Below, in pieces: positions 22,530-31,731 of a stretch of DNA of 64,000 nucleotides. The DNA comes from Mesostigma viride (taxonomy: Eukaryota; Streptophyta; Mesostigmatophyceae; Mesostigmatales; Mesostigmataceae). The stretch is from the NCBI GenBank assembly GCA_009746045.1, contig RPFO01000082.1, forward strand, positions 3,858,042 to 3,922,041. Reading direction: 5' to 3'. Under the pieces are notes generated by a model. It was given only the letters and a program-made list of their open reading frames with translations. It had not been told where the DNA came from and searched no databases. The first letter of the stretch is position 1. Every line of letters begins with the position of its first letter. The translations under genes and the position numbers were made by a program.

Positions 22530-22964
22530 GAAAAGAAAAGAGGCCGACCTTAGCTAGGTGGGTTTGTTTTTGTCCTTTTTTGCGTGTCATGCGGCCTTGG
22601 CCCGGACGGCATTTTTTCGCCACGCAAATGTTGCGTCTGAACAAATGACGCAATGTGGCGTTCTAATTGCCGGCAGCTTACGTAAGGCTGCCGGGGCTAT
22701 TAGGTCACATATTGCGTGAGAGAAAGAATCTAGATCTAGTTAATCACTACGCCATGAGCCAAGAAACCTAGACAGTGGCAGGTTTATATCTCAACGTAGC
22801 TCCTGCCACCTGGCCAAGAAAAAACTGGCCAAAGCTTTGGCCACGACTGATCCGGATCAGGCCGCACCGGCCTCAAAAGGTTTGTCACGTGAACCCAATA
22901 ACCTAGCTATAGCGGCTACCCTTCCATCTCACTATAAAGAAACTATGTTCAGAGAACCACGATT
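22530..22964 (-). repeat. A2 repeat of the split-direct-repeat element
   Basis: 435 bp, matching A1 at the far side of the element. It abuts B1 with a 2-bp overlap (TT at 22963-22964), the expected recombination junction of a circle. Confidence 0.92.
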
Positions 22965-23099
22965 CTATTAACCGTGGAACTCCAGGGTAACCAGACTCTT
23001 TATTAAAACAATGAGTGGAGCACATACAAAAGGCAGGCCACATCCCGGCCGCCGATGCTCATGGGAACACTTATTGCTTGGCAAAGGCTAGCCTTACCC
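22963..23099 (-). repeat. B1 repeat of the split-direct-repeat element
   Basis: 137 bp, internal copy of B2, lying 72 bp beyond the pol stop codon. Confidence 0.92.
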
Positions 23100-23171
23100 T
23101 TATATCCCTCCCTGGCGATCCATGCCAGGGGCAAAGAACCTAGCATAATGACAGAGAAATGAACAACCAAA

Positions 23172-26100
23172 TTAGGTGGAGGGCAATTTCAAAATAGCCC
23201 GCCAGGCCCGAGGGGGGCAGGCGGCCATGGCCCGAAGAATAACCTCAGGCAGCTGCACCTCCAAACTGCGGTGCAAGCCCACATAATGGGCAACCGTGGA
23301 GCTGCTAAGCCAGCGCCCCCGGCCCTGGATGTCCCCCATGCTGCGACCCGCGAGGAAATCGTGAGTGGCACCTCCATGCCGCAGCCCGTGAATGGTGAAA
23401 ATCTGGGCGACCCCCAAGGCCTGACTCGCAGCCTGCCAAATGCGCCGGAATTGCGGGTAGGTGAAAGGGAACACGGCCTCCCAAGCGTGCTTACCCGCGA
23501 TGCAGTGACGGAGGATGGTTTCAGACATCACATCTTCTACCACCACTGACTGAGTCTTGCCCTTAGAGGTCTTGGTAGACCTCAGCAGTAGGGCGCCCCG
23601 TTGAGCCGGCCCAAGCCGAACGTCAGGCTGGAGGCGCACATGGCCAACACGGAGGTTCAGCGCCTCCGAGATTCGCAGGTAATGGCGGAACACGATGACA
23701 ACCAGCAGGCCCGCAAGGCGCTGACCTTGCATGACCATCGTGCTGGCAAGTGCAAACGCCGCCTCCCATGGAATGGGAGGAGGGGCACGGGGGGGCACAA
23801 GTGTTTTCCACCCAGCGAGGACGCCACGGGCCAAGTCCCACCGCTTCACCATACCGGGATAATAAAGTTGCAACCCCATCAAGGCATTGACACACACTTG
23901 GCGGCTGTACCCCCGAAAATGAGCCCAGGCGACATACGCACAAAATGTCTCCTCAAGGGTGTCAGCTCGTGACGATGACCCGTCCGCCCGCCCACCAGCC
24001 TCCCACCAAGTCAAGAGGGAATCAAGACCACGACGGTAGGCCAGCAAAGTAGCCGGCTTTACTTTCCCCTCTAGCAATGGAAGGTAGCTAACAGGTGCAG
24101 GGGGCCCCGGGTTAGGATGGATGCCTTCCGCGGTCAGGTCGCGCACCCAGCCTGCCAAGAAAGTCGCCATGGATTGGCCGCGAGAAACGCCATCGGCTGG
24201 TTGAAGTGCACTCGGCGTCCACACCCACTGGGAACGACTCCCCGTGGCGAGGGTCAGCGCGCACAAGCGGCGGCACTGCTTGTTGAGCTTGTGGGATGAG
24301 GACCGCCCCTTAGCCAAGCAGCCCAACGCCGCGGTGGAGTCCACCAACCTCACCACCCGCTTGCCTCGGTTTGCCAAGCTGCGCGCACTCCTCTCCACGC
24401 CCTTCACTGCAGCCCGCACCTCCTTCTCGTTGATGTGCATCCCCGGATCCCGCCAACGACTCCGGACCCCAACCCGCCATTGCTGGCTAGTGATTGCTTG
24501 TTGCGCCCGCGCGCTCAGTGGCCTAGGGCCAGCGTAGGCCACCTCACTTGGTATGAGCAAAGTCGGGTACCCCCGCACCTCTCGTGCCCTCGCCAGCTCC
24601 GTCACATCGCCCGGCTCCATGGTTGCGTACACGACACCTTGCCCGTAGGTGGACGCGTCAGATGCAACCACCTCACGGGCCAAAGGTGCGCTTCGGTCAA
24701 CCCTTAGCATGGGAGCCAAGGCCAGGGCACACTCTAACTCCTCCCGCACCCCGGCCCACAGCACCCAGGATCGCTGCCCCCACCCTTGCAGGCTGATGAA
24801 TTTGAAACATTGCTGCCAAATGGACAAGCAGCTGCGGCTTAACATCTGCAGCCACAACCACCGCCCCAAGACGGCAGCCAGCCCCTCGGCCGTAGCTCGG
24901 CCTCGAGTGAGTATAGCCTGCGTGTGGGCGATCACAAGGTTGAGCTGCTTGACCGTTGGTTCCAGCACGCCGTTCCGTCGGTGCACCACCCCTAGGGCTT
25001 CTAGCTCGTCCCCTTCCAGGCTCGCCATCTTAGTCTTCTCCTTAGACGGCACAAGGTTGTTAGGGAGGTAGCCTTCCTCAATAGCGCGCGTGATGAGCTG
25101 GTTCACCGCCTCGCAGGTCCGCCCGTTGCTGGCCACCAAGTCATCAATAGTGATGGACAGCATGGGGGCAGGGGGGTTTTCCAGGTCAATCTGAAGCTCC
25201 CCGGCGCGCTCCTCCTTGTACTCGATGGCCAAGCGCAGTGGCTGGCCACACTCGTCGCGCACCAAGGTGAGCTCACCTGCGCTTGAGAGGTAGTTGACCT
25301 GGCGCCTCGGATCCAGGGCACCGGTCATGTAGAGCACCATCTCATGGATGGCCTCCCCCAGCGCCACCGCATGGGAATGTCCCATGGCCAGCACCTTGAG
25401 CACGGGCCACACCTTCCGCCTGGGCCCTGCCAGACCTACGCTAGTCGACCACACACTAGGAAGCCCTTGGTAGTCCCACCACCACTCGGGCACCTCGATG
25501 GAATAGTAGTATGACACGAGGTCGCTCTTGGCGCAGTAGCACCAGCCTTTGATGTAGACCTCCACGAGGATGCCCAGGTGGGGTAGCAGGATCTTGGGGG
25601 GGTCCACCCACAGCAGGTTGCCCAGCTTCCTGTTGACGATGAACCGAAGCTCACCCACCCCCTTGGCCACTCCAAAGCAGCCATCCACCCACTTGGGCCG
25701 CCTCTCCCGGAACGCCACCATGCCCACGCCCGCTGCCCGGCTCATGAGCTTGCCCCATTCAGCCATGGAGCATCCCCGGCTGGGCTTGGGCACATTCCAA
25801 TACTTTGCGCTCGCCACGACCGCTGGCTTGATGCAGTTCTCTTCGCTGGCATATATCTCCCGCCAGCTCGGCCGCATAGCCAACAGGTCGAGCAGCCGTG
25901 CCTTCCCCGCCACCTCCGCCTTTGGTAGACTCACCGCGTCCGCGCGCAGTTGTTCATACTTATTCTGCTTCCCATATATTGCATCAGCACCTTCTTGCTC
26001 CTGGCCTGTCGCAACGCCCCCTACGCGGCGACTGTGCCAGGTGCAGTGCCTCTTGACCCTCGCAAGGGCCTCCTCCCTCCCCTTAGAGCACGCCCCTCTA

Positions 26101-26426
26101 GGGTTAGGAGGAGGGTCTTGCCCCCCTCCCCACAGCCAATTAAGCCAACGCACTACCTTGCATTGCAGTGTGTACTCGCGGTGGCGGCGCGTGGCACGCT
26201 GTCGCCGGCGTGCCGATCTCACCCTGCCCCACGCGGTGTACGCTGGCCTAAGTGGGTATGGCAGCGGGAAAAGGGAGCGGTCCCGCTGGGATTCTATTTC
26301 CCTACTTGTTGAGCCTTGCTGAGCTTGTCCAAGAGGATGGCAGTTTGGAGAGCTGCCTTGACAGCCGGGGTGGCTGACAGTGCAGCCTCCTCCCCCAATG
26401 GCAGGAGGTGGCTGGCCACCTTCCAC
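23172..26426 (-). CDS. Pol polyprotein: reverse transcriptase, RNase H, tyrosine recombinase (1084 aa)
   Basis: Intact frame. The reverse transcriptase spans about residues 255-475, with the first catalytic Asp in KSDLVSYYYS (D302) and the metal-binding pair in TIDDL (D428, D429; Thr where Tyr is usual). RNase H is about 585-750, with Asp in SDASTYGQG (D590), Glu in HINEKE (E667/E669), Asp in RLVDSTAA (D696) and Asp in PADGVSRG (D745). Residues 766-776 read AEGIHPNPGPP, an NPGP motif like that of 2A peptides but without the usual D-x-E before it. The tyrosine recombinase is about 780-1060, with Arg in HYLRISEALN (R918), a Lys-rich STKTSKGK, HGLRHGG (H1013, R1016), W1039 and the nucleophile Y1048. 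All catalytic residues are present, so it appears functional. The frame overlaps gag, and expression probably needs frameshifting. Confidence 0.95.
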   Translation of the reverse strand: MEGGQPPPAIGGGGCTVSHPGCQGSSPNCHPLGQAQQGSTSREIESQRDRSLFPLPYPLRPAYTAWGRVRSARRRQRATRRHREYTLQCKVVRWLNWLWGGGQDPPPNPRGACSKGREEALARVKRHCTWHSRRVGGVATGQEQEGADAIYGKQNKYEQLRADAVSLPKAEVAGKARLLDLLAMRPSWREIYASEENCIKPAVVASAKYWNVPKPSRGCSMAEWGKLMSRAAGVGMVAFRERRPKWVDGCFGVAKGVGELRFIVNRKLGNLLWVDPPKILLPHLGILVEVYIKGWCYCAKSDLVSYYYSIEVPEWWWDYQGLPSVWSTSVGLAGPRRKVWPVLKVLAMGHSHAVALGEAIHEMVLYMTGALDPRRQVNYLSSAGELTLVRDECGQPLRLAIEYKEERAGELQIDLENPPAPMLSITIDDLVASNGRTCEAVNQLITRAIEEGYLPNNLVPSKEKTKMASLEGDELEALGVVHRRNGVLEPTVKQLNLVIAHTQAILTRGRATAEGLAAVLGRWLWLQMLSRSCLSIWQQCFKFISLQGWGQRSWVLWAGVREELECALALAPMLRVDRSAPLAREVVASDASTYGQGVVYATMEPGDVTELARAREVRGYPTLLIPSEVAYAGPRPLSARAQQAITSQQWRVGVRSRWRDPGMHINEKEVRAAVKGVERSARSLANRGKRVVRLVDSTAALGCLAKGRSSSHKLNKQCRRLCALTLATGSRSQWVWTPSALQPADGVSRGQSMATFLAGWVRDLTAEGIHPNPGPPAPVSYLPLLEGKVKPATLLAYRRGLDSLLTWWEAGGRADGSSSRADTLEETFCAYVAWAHFRGYSRQVCVNALMGLQLYYPGMVKRWDLARGVLAGWKTLVPPRAPPPIPWEAAFALASTMVMQGQRLAGLLVVIVFRHYLRISEALNLRVGHVRLQPDVRLGPAQRGALLLRSTKTSKGKTQSVVVEDVMSETILRHCIAGKHAWEAVFPFTYPQFRRIWQAASQALGVAQIFTIHGLRHGGATHDFLAGRSMGDIQGRGRWLSSSTVAHYVGLHRSLEVQLPEVILRAMAACPPRAWRAILKLPST

Positions 26427-27348
26427 CCCCCCCTCCTTGCCCTTCCACCTGCAGCAAGGCCGCCACCACCCTCATTAGGTACTCCATGCCCACAAGCTCC
26501 CCGGCTGCTGAGCCCAGCTCCTTGAGAAGGGTGTCCATGGCCAATGCAATGTTCATGACAATTTTCCTGTTCTCCATGTTCCGCCAATTTCCAGGCTTTA
26601 CCGTCATGACCCACGACCGGATTCCCATCCCATTGTCGCTGGCGTCCTCCAACACCCCCGGCAGCACCCGCTCCGAAACCCGATATTTCACGCTCTTGGC
26701 TCGGCTTGGCAGCGCCACCCCTTTCGAGGCCTTGAAGTGGCTTCCCGCCCCCTCCATTCCTCCCAGCGCTGCCTTCAAACCTTGCATGAATTTCTCGGCT
26801 GCGACCTCCCCCTCCTCGTCCTCCTCGTCGTCCTGATTTTCGGTTTCCGGAGGTGCCCCAACGAATGTCGCCAACCTCGCCCTCATTTCCTTTCCGACAG
26901 CCCCCCCACCTGCCGAAACCTTGGCCGCGCCTTTCGGCTTGGCCATTTTTCGCTGCGCAGGTGTCGTTGGTGGCAGCGCCTGATCCTCCTCCTCGTCCGC
27001 CGCGAGATCTGCCACGGCCAGCAGTTTTGCCACCAACGTTCCGTTTGGGTCACGTGCGTCCAACACGTCGCCAACATCAACGTGATCGGCCAGCAACTGC
27101 ACGACAGACTTCAGCTGGCTCGAGCTCCACGAGCTGGCGTCCGTCACCCAGTCCTCGGCACCGAAGACCTGCTCGACTGCCCCCACCGCCTCTGCGGGGC
27201 TGATGCACTTGGCGAGCAGAGTGGCGAGCTGCTTCTTTTTGGCGCTGAAGGCGACTGGCGCGTGACTGGCGGCAGCAGCCCGCGGTGTGGGCGTCCCGTC
27301 CTCCCCGCGCGCTGCCTGCCCTCCTGTAGCTTTGCGCCCCTTCGGCAT
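26294..27348 (-). CDS. Gag-like protein of the tyrosine-recombinase element
   Basis: ATG 27348 (MPKGRKATGGQAARG...). A basic N-terminus, helical middle and acidic Glu/Asp cluster (NQDDEEDEEGE) are typical of a capsid-like first ORF in this position, but no zinc knuckle is seen. As read, the frame passes through a G8 run (plus-strand C8 26426-26433) into low-complexity sequence ending 26302. One added base instead leads to a sensible helical C-terminus (LLPLGEEAALSATPAVKAAL...) ending 26294. From that frame, pol lies in the -1 frame, the usual gag-pol arrangement. The break may be a mutation or a base-calling error. Confidence 0.75.
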
Positions 27349-27435
27349 TGCTGCTCAGGGCCAAAAATGGCTCCGACAGTACAGGTTCGTCAAACCAGAG
27401 GTTCGTTTCCCCTGGCTTGCTGTCGCCGCCCTCGT

Positions 27436-27870
27436 GAAAAGAAAAGAGGCCGACCTTAGCTAGGTGGGTTTGTTTTTGTCCTTTTTTGCGTGTCATGCGG
27501 CCTTGGCCCGGACGGCATTTTTTCGCCACGCAAATGTTGCGTCTGAACAAATGACGCAATGTGGCGTTCTAATTGCCGGCAGCTTACGTAAGGCTGCCGG
27601 GGCTATTAGGTCACATATTGCGTGAGAGAAAGAATCTAGATCTAGTTAATCACTACGCCATGAGCCAAGAAACCTAGACAGTGGCAGGTTTATATCTCAA
27701 CGTAGCTCCTGCCACCTGGCCAAGAAAAAACTGGCCAAAGCTTTGGCCACGACTGATCCGGATCAGGCCGCACCGGCCTCAAAAGGTTTGTCACGTGAAC
27801 CCAATAACCTAGCTATAGCGGCTACCCTTCCATCTCACTATAAAGAAACTATGTTCAGAGAACCACGATT
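27436..27870 (-). repeat. A1 repeat (5-prime end) of the split-direct-repeat element
   Basis: 435 bp, starting AATCGTGGTTCTCTGAAC in element sense. It is likely to contain the promoter. The starting ~55 bases are recognisably similar to the start of the A repeat of the small element at 38558. Confidence 0.92.
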
Positions 27871-28046
27871 TTTACACCACCCGCAAACGCACGCATTCAG
27901 CAGGGTCAACGGCCGTTGGCCCTGTTAAATTCCACACATCCCAACGGCCGTTGGCCTTAGACGCACAAAACTTGACACCATCAGGCGATTTTTTCCAAAT
28001 GATTCTTCTTTATTAAATAAATTTACATTCATCCTAAAATCACATT

Positions 28047-28391
28047 CTAGTCAACATCCTCCCCATCTTTAGTGGGTTGCATTCGACCCCAATTGTCGTT
28101 CATAAAACTGACCAAAACATGAGCCGGAGTCCCCACATCCTCCTCACGCCTCAATTTACGCAATACACCTTCAGCAATTCCACCATACCCATCAACCTCC
28201 GACATCATCATGCCCACGCCATCAAGACGTTCAGCGTGCAATTGCCCGTCCTCTTCGAGAACCAGATCGGGCAGGTCTTCCAGTTCGGCCTCCACAATCT
28301 CTATCAGGTTTTCCTTTGTAGTCTCCCCCCCTTCCTTTCCTTCTTTTCCGCACTCCATCCTACACCCTGCCCCTGCACAACCGACGTCCAT
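28047..28391 (-). CDS. Small acidic hypothetical protein, 114 aa
   Basis: ATG 28391 to 28047. The sequence is acidic, with Glu-rich helices (ENLIEIVEAELEDLPDLVLEEDG). No domain was recognised. A possible splice acceptor (GTTGTGCAG) lies within the first codons, so the N-terminus may instead come from an upstream exon. It sits between palindrome copies, like its neighbours in this minus-strand run. Confidence 0.5.
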   Translation of the reverse strand: MDVGCAGAGCRMECGKEGKEGGETTKENLIEIVEAELEDLPDLVLEEDGQLHAERLDGVGMMMSEVDGYGGIAEGVLRKLRREEDVGTPAHVLVSFMNDNWGRMQPTKDGEDVD

Positions 28392-28435
28392 GGCAAGTTA
28401 AGAAACGGACTCAGCTCACAGGACATTTTGCAAGT

Positions 28436-28449
28436 CCAACGGCCGTTGG
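28436..28449. promoter_or_regulatory. 14-bp palindrome CCAACGGCCGTTGG between two minus-strand genes
   Basis: Representative single copy, 13 bp after the stop of the 260-aa Cys/His gene and about 45 bp upstream of the next start. The 14 bp are a perfect palindrome, also present in arrays elsewhere. The half-site with its flank, TCCAACGGCC, fits the MSA/MYB3R consensus YCYAACGGYY. The function here is inferred only. Confidence 0.5.
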
Positions 28450-28462
28450 CGACCAAAAACAC

Positions 28463-29245
28463 CTAGTCGCATGCATTCCTTGCTCTCTCCACCAAAGCAG
28501 AGGCCAGGACGACCCTTTCCACGACCTTTTCAATTTCCTCCCCCTCAGCATCAGCAACAACGGTCATGGCAAATCGGGCTTGGCGCTTAACCCCCGATGC
28601 CAGAACGGCAGCCATCTCCACACGAGTTTTTGAGACTTCAACAGGTACAGGCAATTCGCCGACCGCAAAAGTAAGCCTTGCGAGGTGCGGGACCCACCAA
28701 TCACCTTCCAAAAATCCGCAACCCCATCCAATCATGAAATACAACAACAGGTCTGCGCCCATGGCGCCTGCGATATCCAAGTCGTCATGCGAAACAATCG
28801 CATGCACGTCATCCTCCGAGCACAGCATCCATGTAAAAACGGCGTCCCCGAAACCTTGGCAGTAGGCATACGAGTCAAAGTCAGGGTGATTCAACATCCA
28901 TTCCCGCGACCTGACCGCCATTCTTTCCAGACTTCCAGCACTGTCCACCTCAAAACTCAGGACAAGAGGTCCTTCACCAGCACTGGACTCGCCATGCACA
29001 AACAACAAGCCTCCTTTGATCACCTCTTGCATCTCCCCTGACAACTTGGCGTGTCCATCACAAAAAGGCATGCAATCCGTCCCGAATGGAAGCTGGCAAT
29101 CCCGGGCGATACACCCCCCCTTTTTTGCAAACAAATCCTTCACCCTCCCTGCCATTCCCGTTCGCACGCTGACATGACGCACGCACAAGTCATCCCCTCC
29201 TGCTCTCGCTTCCTGGCACCACGCAACCGTGCATTTGACCGCCAT
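28463..29245 (-). CDS. Cys/His-rich protein, 260 aa (paralog of the 20.8-kb gene)
   Basis: ATG 29245 follows GGTCGCAG. The N-terminal 80 residues carry two metal-site-like clusters: KCTVAWC...LCVRH and GGCIARDC...CMPFCDGH. The spacing parallels the other 260-aa gene, although the rest has drifted. The middle has Trp/Cys-rich hydrophobic segments (YFMIGWGCGFLEGDWW). The C-terminus lacks the basic tail of its paralog. The upstream 60 bp form a module also found before the unrelated genes at 30164 and 31369. The function is unknown. The clusters suggest nucleic-acid or protein binding. Confidence 0.7.
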   Translation of the reverse strand: MAVKCTVAWCQEARAGGDDLCVRHVSVRTGMAGRVKDLFAKKGGCIARDCQLPFGTDCMPFCDGHAKLSGEMQEVIKGGLLFVHGESSAGEGPLVLSFEVDSAGSLERMAVRSREWMLNHPDFDSYAYCQGFGDAVFTWMLCSEDDVHAIVSHDDLDIAGAMGADLLLYFMIGWGCGFLEGDWWVPHLARLTFAVGELPVPVEVSKTRVEMAAVLASGVKRQARFAMTVVADAEGEEIEKVVERVVLASALVERARNACD

Positions 29246-29300
29246 CTGCGACCACCAACACCGTTTGATACACATTTCTCACCGTCAACGGCCGTTGGCT
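29246..29300 (-). promoter_or_regulatory. Shared 5-prime module, copy 1
   Basis: Read on the minus strand: the palindrome half AACGGCCGTTGACGG, then TGAGAAATGT, ATCAAACGGTGT, GGTGG and GCAG directly before the ATG. Nearly the same module precedes the genes at 30164 and 31369, whose products are unrelated to this one. This indicates a conserved promoter or 5-prime UTR/splice-acceptor cassette. Confidence 0.65.
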
Positions 29301-29546
29301 TGAAACAACAAGAATGATTTATTACTCGCACGAAAATCACACCATTTTCCAGCCTCCAACGGCCGTTGGCGCACGAAAAATGCACGAAAAAAATTTTTAT
29401 TATGCATTTATTGATTACATCCATAGTGCCACGTGGCGAATCACACCCAACTTTCCAGCTGCCAACGGCCGTTGGCGCAAAGAAAATCAAACCCTAATTT
29501 GCAGGTTCCAACGGCCGTTGGCGCAAAGAAAATCACACCCAACACT

Positions 29547-30164
29547 TCAGTCGCATAATCGATTCGCGTCAGTCACGCACTCGAACTTGTACTCCTGCCC
29601 CAGCGCGGACATCACCTCACGAACCGCTTTCTCAAACTCGTCAACACCGTCGGGTCCCCACTCATGCACGTATTCCCTCAACCAGAACATGCAATCTCCA
29701 GCAGACACGAACAGCCGGTCGATGATCAGGTCAGTGTGATGCTTGAAGTACTTGCCGTCCTTCAAGATGACCCATTCGAACCGTCCCACCTCCCCTAAAC
29801 CCTTAAACCCTTCTCCCCTATCATATGGCCGCGTCATCTGTATCCAACTTTCATTACCATCAGCATCGATCGACTGAAAACAAATTGGGCTGGGTATTGA
29901 TGGATCATAGGGCCTTATAGCACCACACCTCACAAGCACCTCCTCAAATGGCTCTACGGTCGGGTTTGGGAGTCCCCGACCCTCGATATTGAAAACAAGA
30001 GCCGCGGCCTTCGCGACATCCGGTTTCAAAAGAGACCTTTCACCCTCCTTGGGCTTAAAATCCAGCTTAATGTCCGGCAGAAGCCTGAGCGCGCTCTTAA
30101 CCACTCCCAGAAGCCTGTCTTCCAAGTTGATCCACTCGCCCCCCTCCGTCCTGTAGAACGTCAT
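29547..30164 (-). CDS. Hypothetical protein, 205 aa (tandem paralog 1)
   Basis: ATG 30164 (MTFYRTEGGEW) follows GGTTGCAG. It shares most residues with the next upstream gene (30725-31369), for example EVLVRCGAIRPYDPSIPSP, GRFEWVILKDGKYFKHHTDL and CMFWLREYVHEWG. It lacks about 10 residues present in its paralog after GGEWI. Soluble, mixed charge, no signal peptide or membrane segment. The family is not recognised. Selection on the protein is suggested because most differences are conservative and the frame stays open. Confidence 0.72.
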   Translation of the reverse strand: MTFYRTEGGEWINLEDRLLGVVKSALRLLPDIKLDFKPKEGERSLLKPDVAKAAALVFNIEGRGLPNPTVEPFEEVLVRCGAIRPYDPSIPSPICFQSIDADGNESWIQMTRPYDRGEGFKGLGEVGRFEWVILKDGKYFKHHTDLIIDRLFVSAGDCMFWLREYVHEWGPDGVDEFEKAVREVMSALGQEYKFECVTDANRLCD

Positions 30165-30222
30165 CTGCAACCCACCGACACCGTTTGATATACATTTCTC
30201 ACCGTCAACGGCCGTTGGCTTG
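30165..30222 (-). promoter_or_regulatory. Shared 5-prime module, copy 2
   Basis: Same order as at 29246: palindrome, ACGGTGAGAAATGT, ATCAAACGGTGT, GGTGG, GCAG, ATG. Confidence 0.65.
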
Positions 30223-30724
30223 AAAAAACAACAAGAATTTTAAGATTTATTACGCGCACAAAGCACACACTAGTTTTCAGTCTCCAACGGCCGTTGGCGC
30301 ACGAAAAATGTTTTATTATGCATTTATTAATTACATCCATGGTGCCACGTGGCAAACCACACCCTACTTCCGGGTGCAAAGAAAATCAAACGCCAATTTG
30401 CAAGTTCCAACGGCCGTTGGCGCAAGAAAATCACACCCAAAATTTCTTCAGTCGCAGAATCCATTCCCCTCACGCAGACCATTTTCCAGCCTCCAACGGC
30501 CGTTGGCGCACGAAAAATGCACGAAAACAATTTTTATTATGCATTTATTGATTACATCCATATTGCCACGTGGCGAATCACACCCAACTTTCCAGCTGCC
30601 AATGGCCGTTGGCGCAAAATCAAACCCTAATTTGCAGGTTCCAACGGCCGTTGGCGCAAAGAAAATCAAACCCTATTTTGCAGGTTCCAACGGCCGTTGG
30701 CGCAAGAAAATCACACCCAACACT
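30223..30724. repeat. Duplicated intergenic spacer with palindromes and a gene remnant
   Basis: Holds blocks also present at 29300-29545 and 31430-31640: TTTTATTATGCATTTATT, CCACGTGGC, and palindromes at several sites, each followed by CGCAAGAAAATC or CGCACGAAAAAT. Positions 30440-30475 match the last codons (EGNGFCD stop) of the tandem paralogs, a leftover of an older copy. The layout shows repeated unequal duplication of gene plus spacer. Confidence 0.7.
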
Positions 30725-31369
30725 TCAGTCGCAGAATCGATTCGCCTCGGTCACGCACTCGAACTTGTACTCCTGCCCGAGCGCGAACATCACCTCACGA
30801 ACCGCCTTCTCAAACTCGTCAACACCGGCACTTCCCCACTCATGCACGTATTCCCTCAACCAGAACATGCAATCTCCAGCAGACATGAACAGCCGGTCTG
30901 GAATCAGGTCAGTGTGATGCTTGAAGTACTTGCCGTCCTTCAAGATGACCCATTCGAACCGTCCCACCTGCCCCAAACCCTCAAACCCTTCTCCGGTATC
31001 ATAGTGCCGCATGAACGGTATCCAAGTTTCCTTCCCATCCGCATCGATCCTCCGAACACGAATTGGGCTGGGTATTGATGGATCATAGGGCCTTATAGCA
31101 CCACACCTCACAAGCACCTCCTCAAGTGGCTCAACGGTCGGCTTTGGAAGTCCCCGACCCTCAATATTGAAAACAAGAGTCGCGGCCTTCGCGACATCCG
31201 GTCTCAAATATGACCTTTCACCCTTGGGCTTAAAATCCAGGTTAATATCCGGCAAAAGCCTGAGCGCGCTCTTAACCACACCCCGAAGCCTGTCTTCCAA
31301 GTCGTCACGCTTTTGTTGCCATTCGGTGATATCGATCCACTCGCCCCCCTTCGTCCTGTAGAACGTCAT
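30725..31369 (-). CDS. Hypothetical protein, 214 aa (tandem paralog 2)
   Basis: ATG 31369 (MTFYRTKGGEWIDITEWQQ) follows GTGTGCAG. It is the longer form of the 205-aa neighbour, with the intact segment DITEWQQKRDDLEDR near residue 12. Both genes end in the same ECVT.ANR.CD tail. The two copies, with their shared 5-prime modules, stand as a direct tandem duplication. No recognised domain. Confidence 0.75.
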   Translation of the reverse strand: MTFYRTKGGEWIDITEWQQKRDDLEDRLRGVVKSALRLLPDINLDFKPKGERSYLRPDVAKAATLVFNIEGRGLPKPTVEPLEEVLVRCGAIRPYDPSIPSPIRVRRIDADGKETWIPFMRHYDTGEGFEGLGQVGRFEWVILKDGKYFKHHTDLIPDRLFMSAGDCMFWLREYVHEWGSAGVDEFEKAVREVMFALGQEYKFECVTEANRFCD

Positions 31370-31425
31370 CTGCACACCACCGACACCGTTTGATATAAAT
31401 TTGTCACCGTCAACGGCCTTTTGCT
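31370..31425 (-). promoter_or_regulatory. Shared 5-prime module, copy 3 (degenerate palindrome)
   Basis: Same block order as the other two copies, but the palindrome is altered to AAAGGCCGTTGA. The conserved ATCAAACGGTGT and GCAG-ATG parts remain. Confidence 0.6.
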
Positions 31426-31624
31426 TGAAAAAACGCGCATCAAAATCACACACCAGTTTCCAGCCTCCAACGACCGTTGGCGCACGAAAAATGTTTTATT
31501 ATGCATTTATTAATTACATCCATGTTTCCACGTGGCAAACCACACCCTACTTCCGGTTGCAAAGAAAATCAAACCCTAATTTGCAAGTTCCAACGGCCGT
31601 TGGCGCAAGAAAATCACACCCAAA

Positions 31625-31728
31625 ATTTCTTCAGTCGCAGAATCCATTCCCCTCACGCAGTCGAACAGGGGTACTGTTCCCCCAGCGCGGACATCGCCTC
31701 ACAAATCGCCCTGGGGTACGATTTAGTC
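31625..31728 (-). pseudogene. 3-prime remnant of a third tandem paralog
   Basis: On the minus strand this reads roughly CEAMSALGEQYPC...EGNGFCD, matching the last 30 residues of the 205/214-aa paralogs with a shifted, eroded start. It follows directly after the stop of the MYND gene. Confidence 0.7.
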
Positions 31729-31731
31729 CCC

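Larger units (their letters stand above)
22368..27870 (-). mobile_element. Complete tyrosine-recombinase retrotransposon with split direct repeats (PAT/Ngaro/Kangaroo type)
   Basis: In its sense direction (minus) the order is A1 (27870-27436), gag-like ORF, pol ORF, B1 (23099-22963), A2 (22964-22530), a 25-bp spacer, then B2 (22504-22368). The two A copies are 435 bp each and the two B copies 137 bp each, and they look identical by eye. This A1-ORFs-B1-A2-B2 order is the hallmark of the PAT/Ngaro-like DIRS-order elements, which integrate through a circular intermediate by tyrosine recombinase and make no target-site duplication. None is seen here either. B carries AATAAA near its end, a likely polyadenylation signal. 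The near-identity of the repeats indicates recent insertion. The inferred empty site joins ...TCGATAT to TTACACCACC. Confidence 0.93.
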
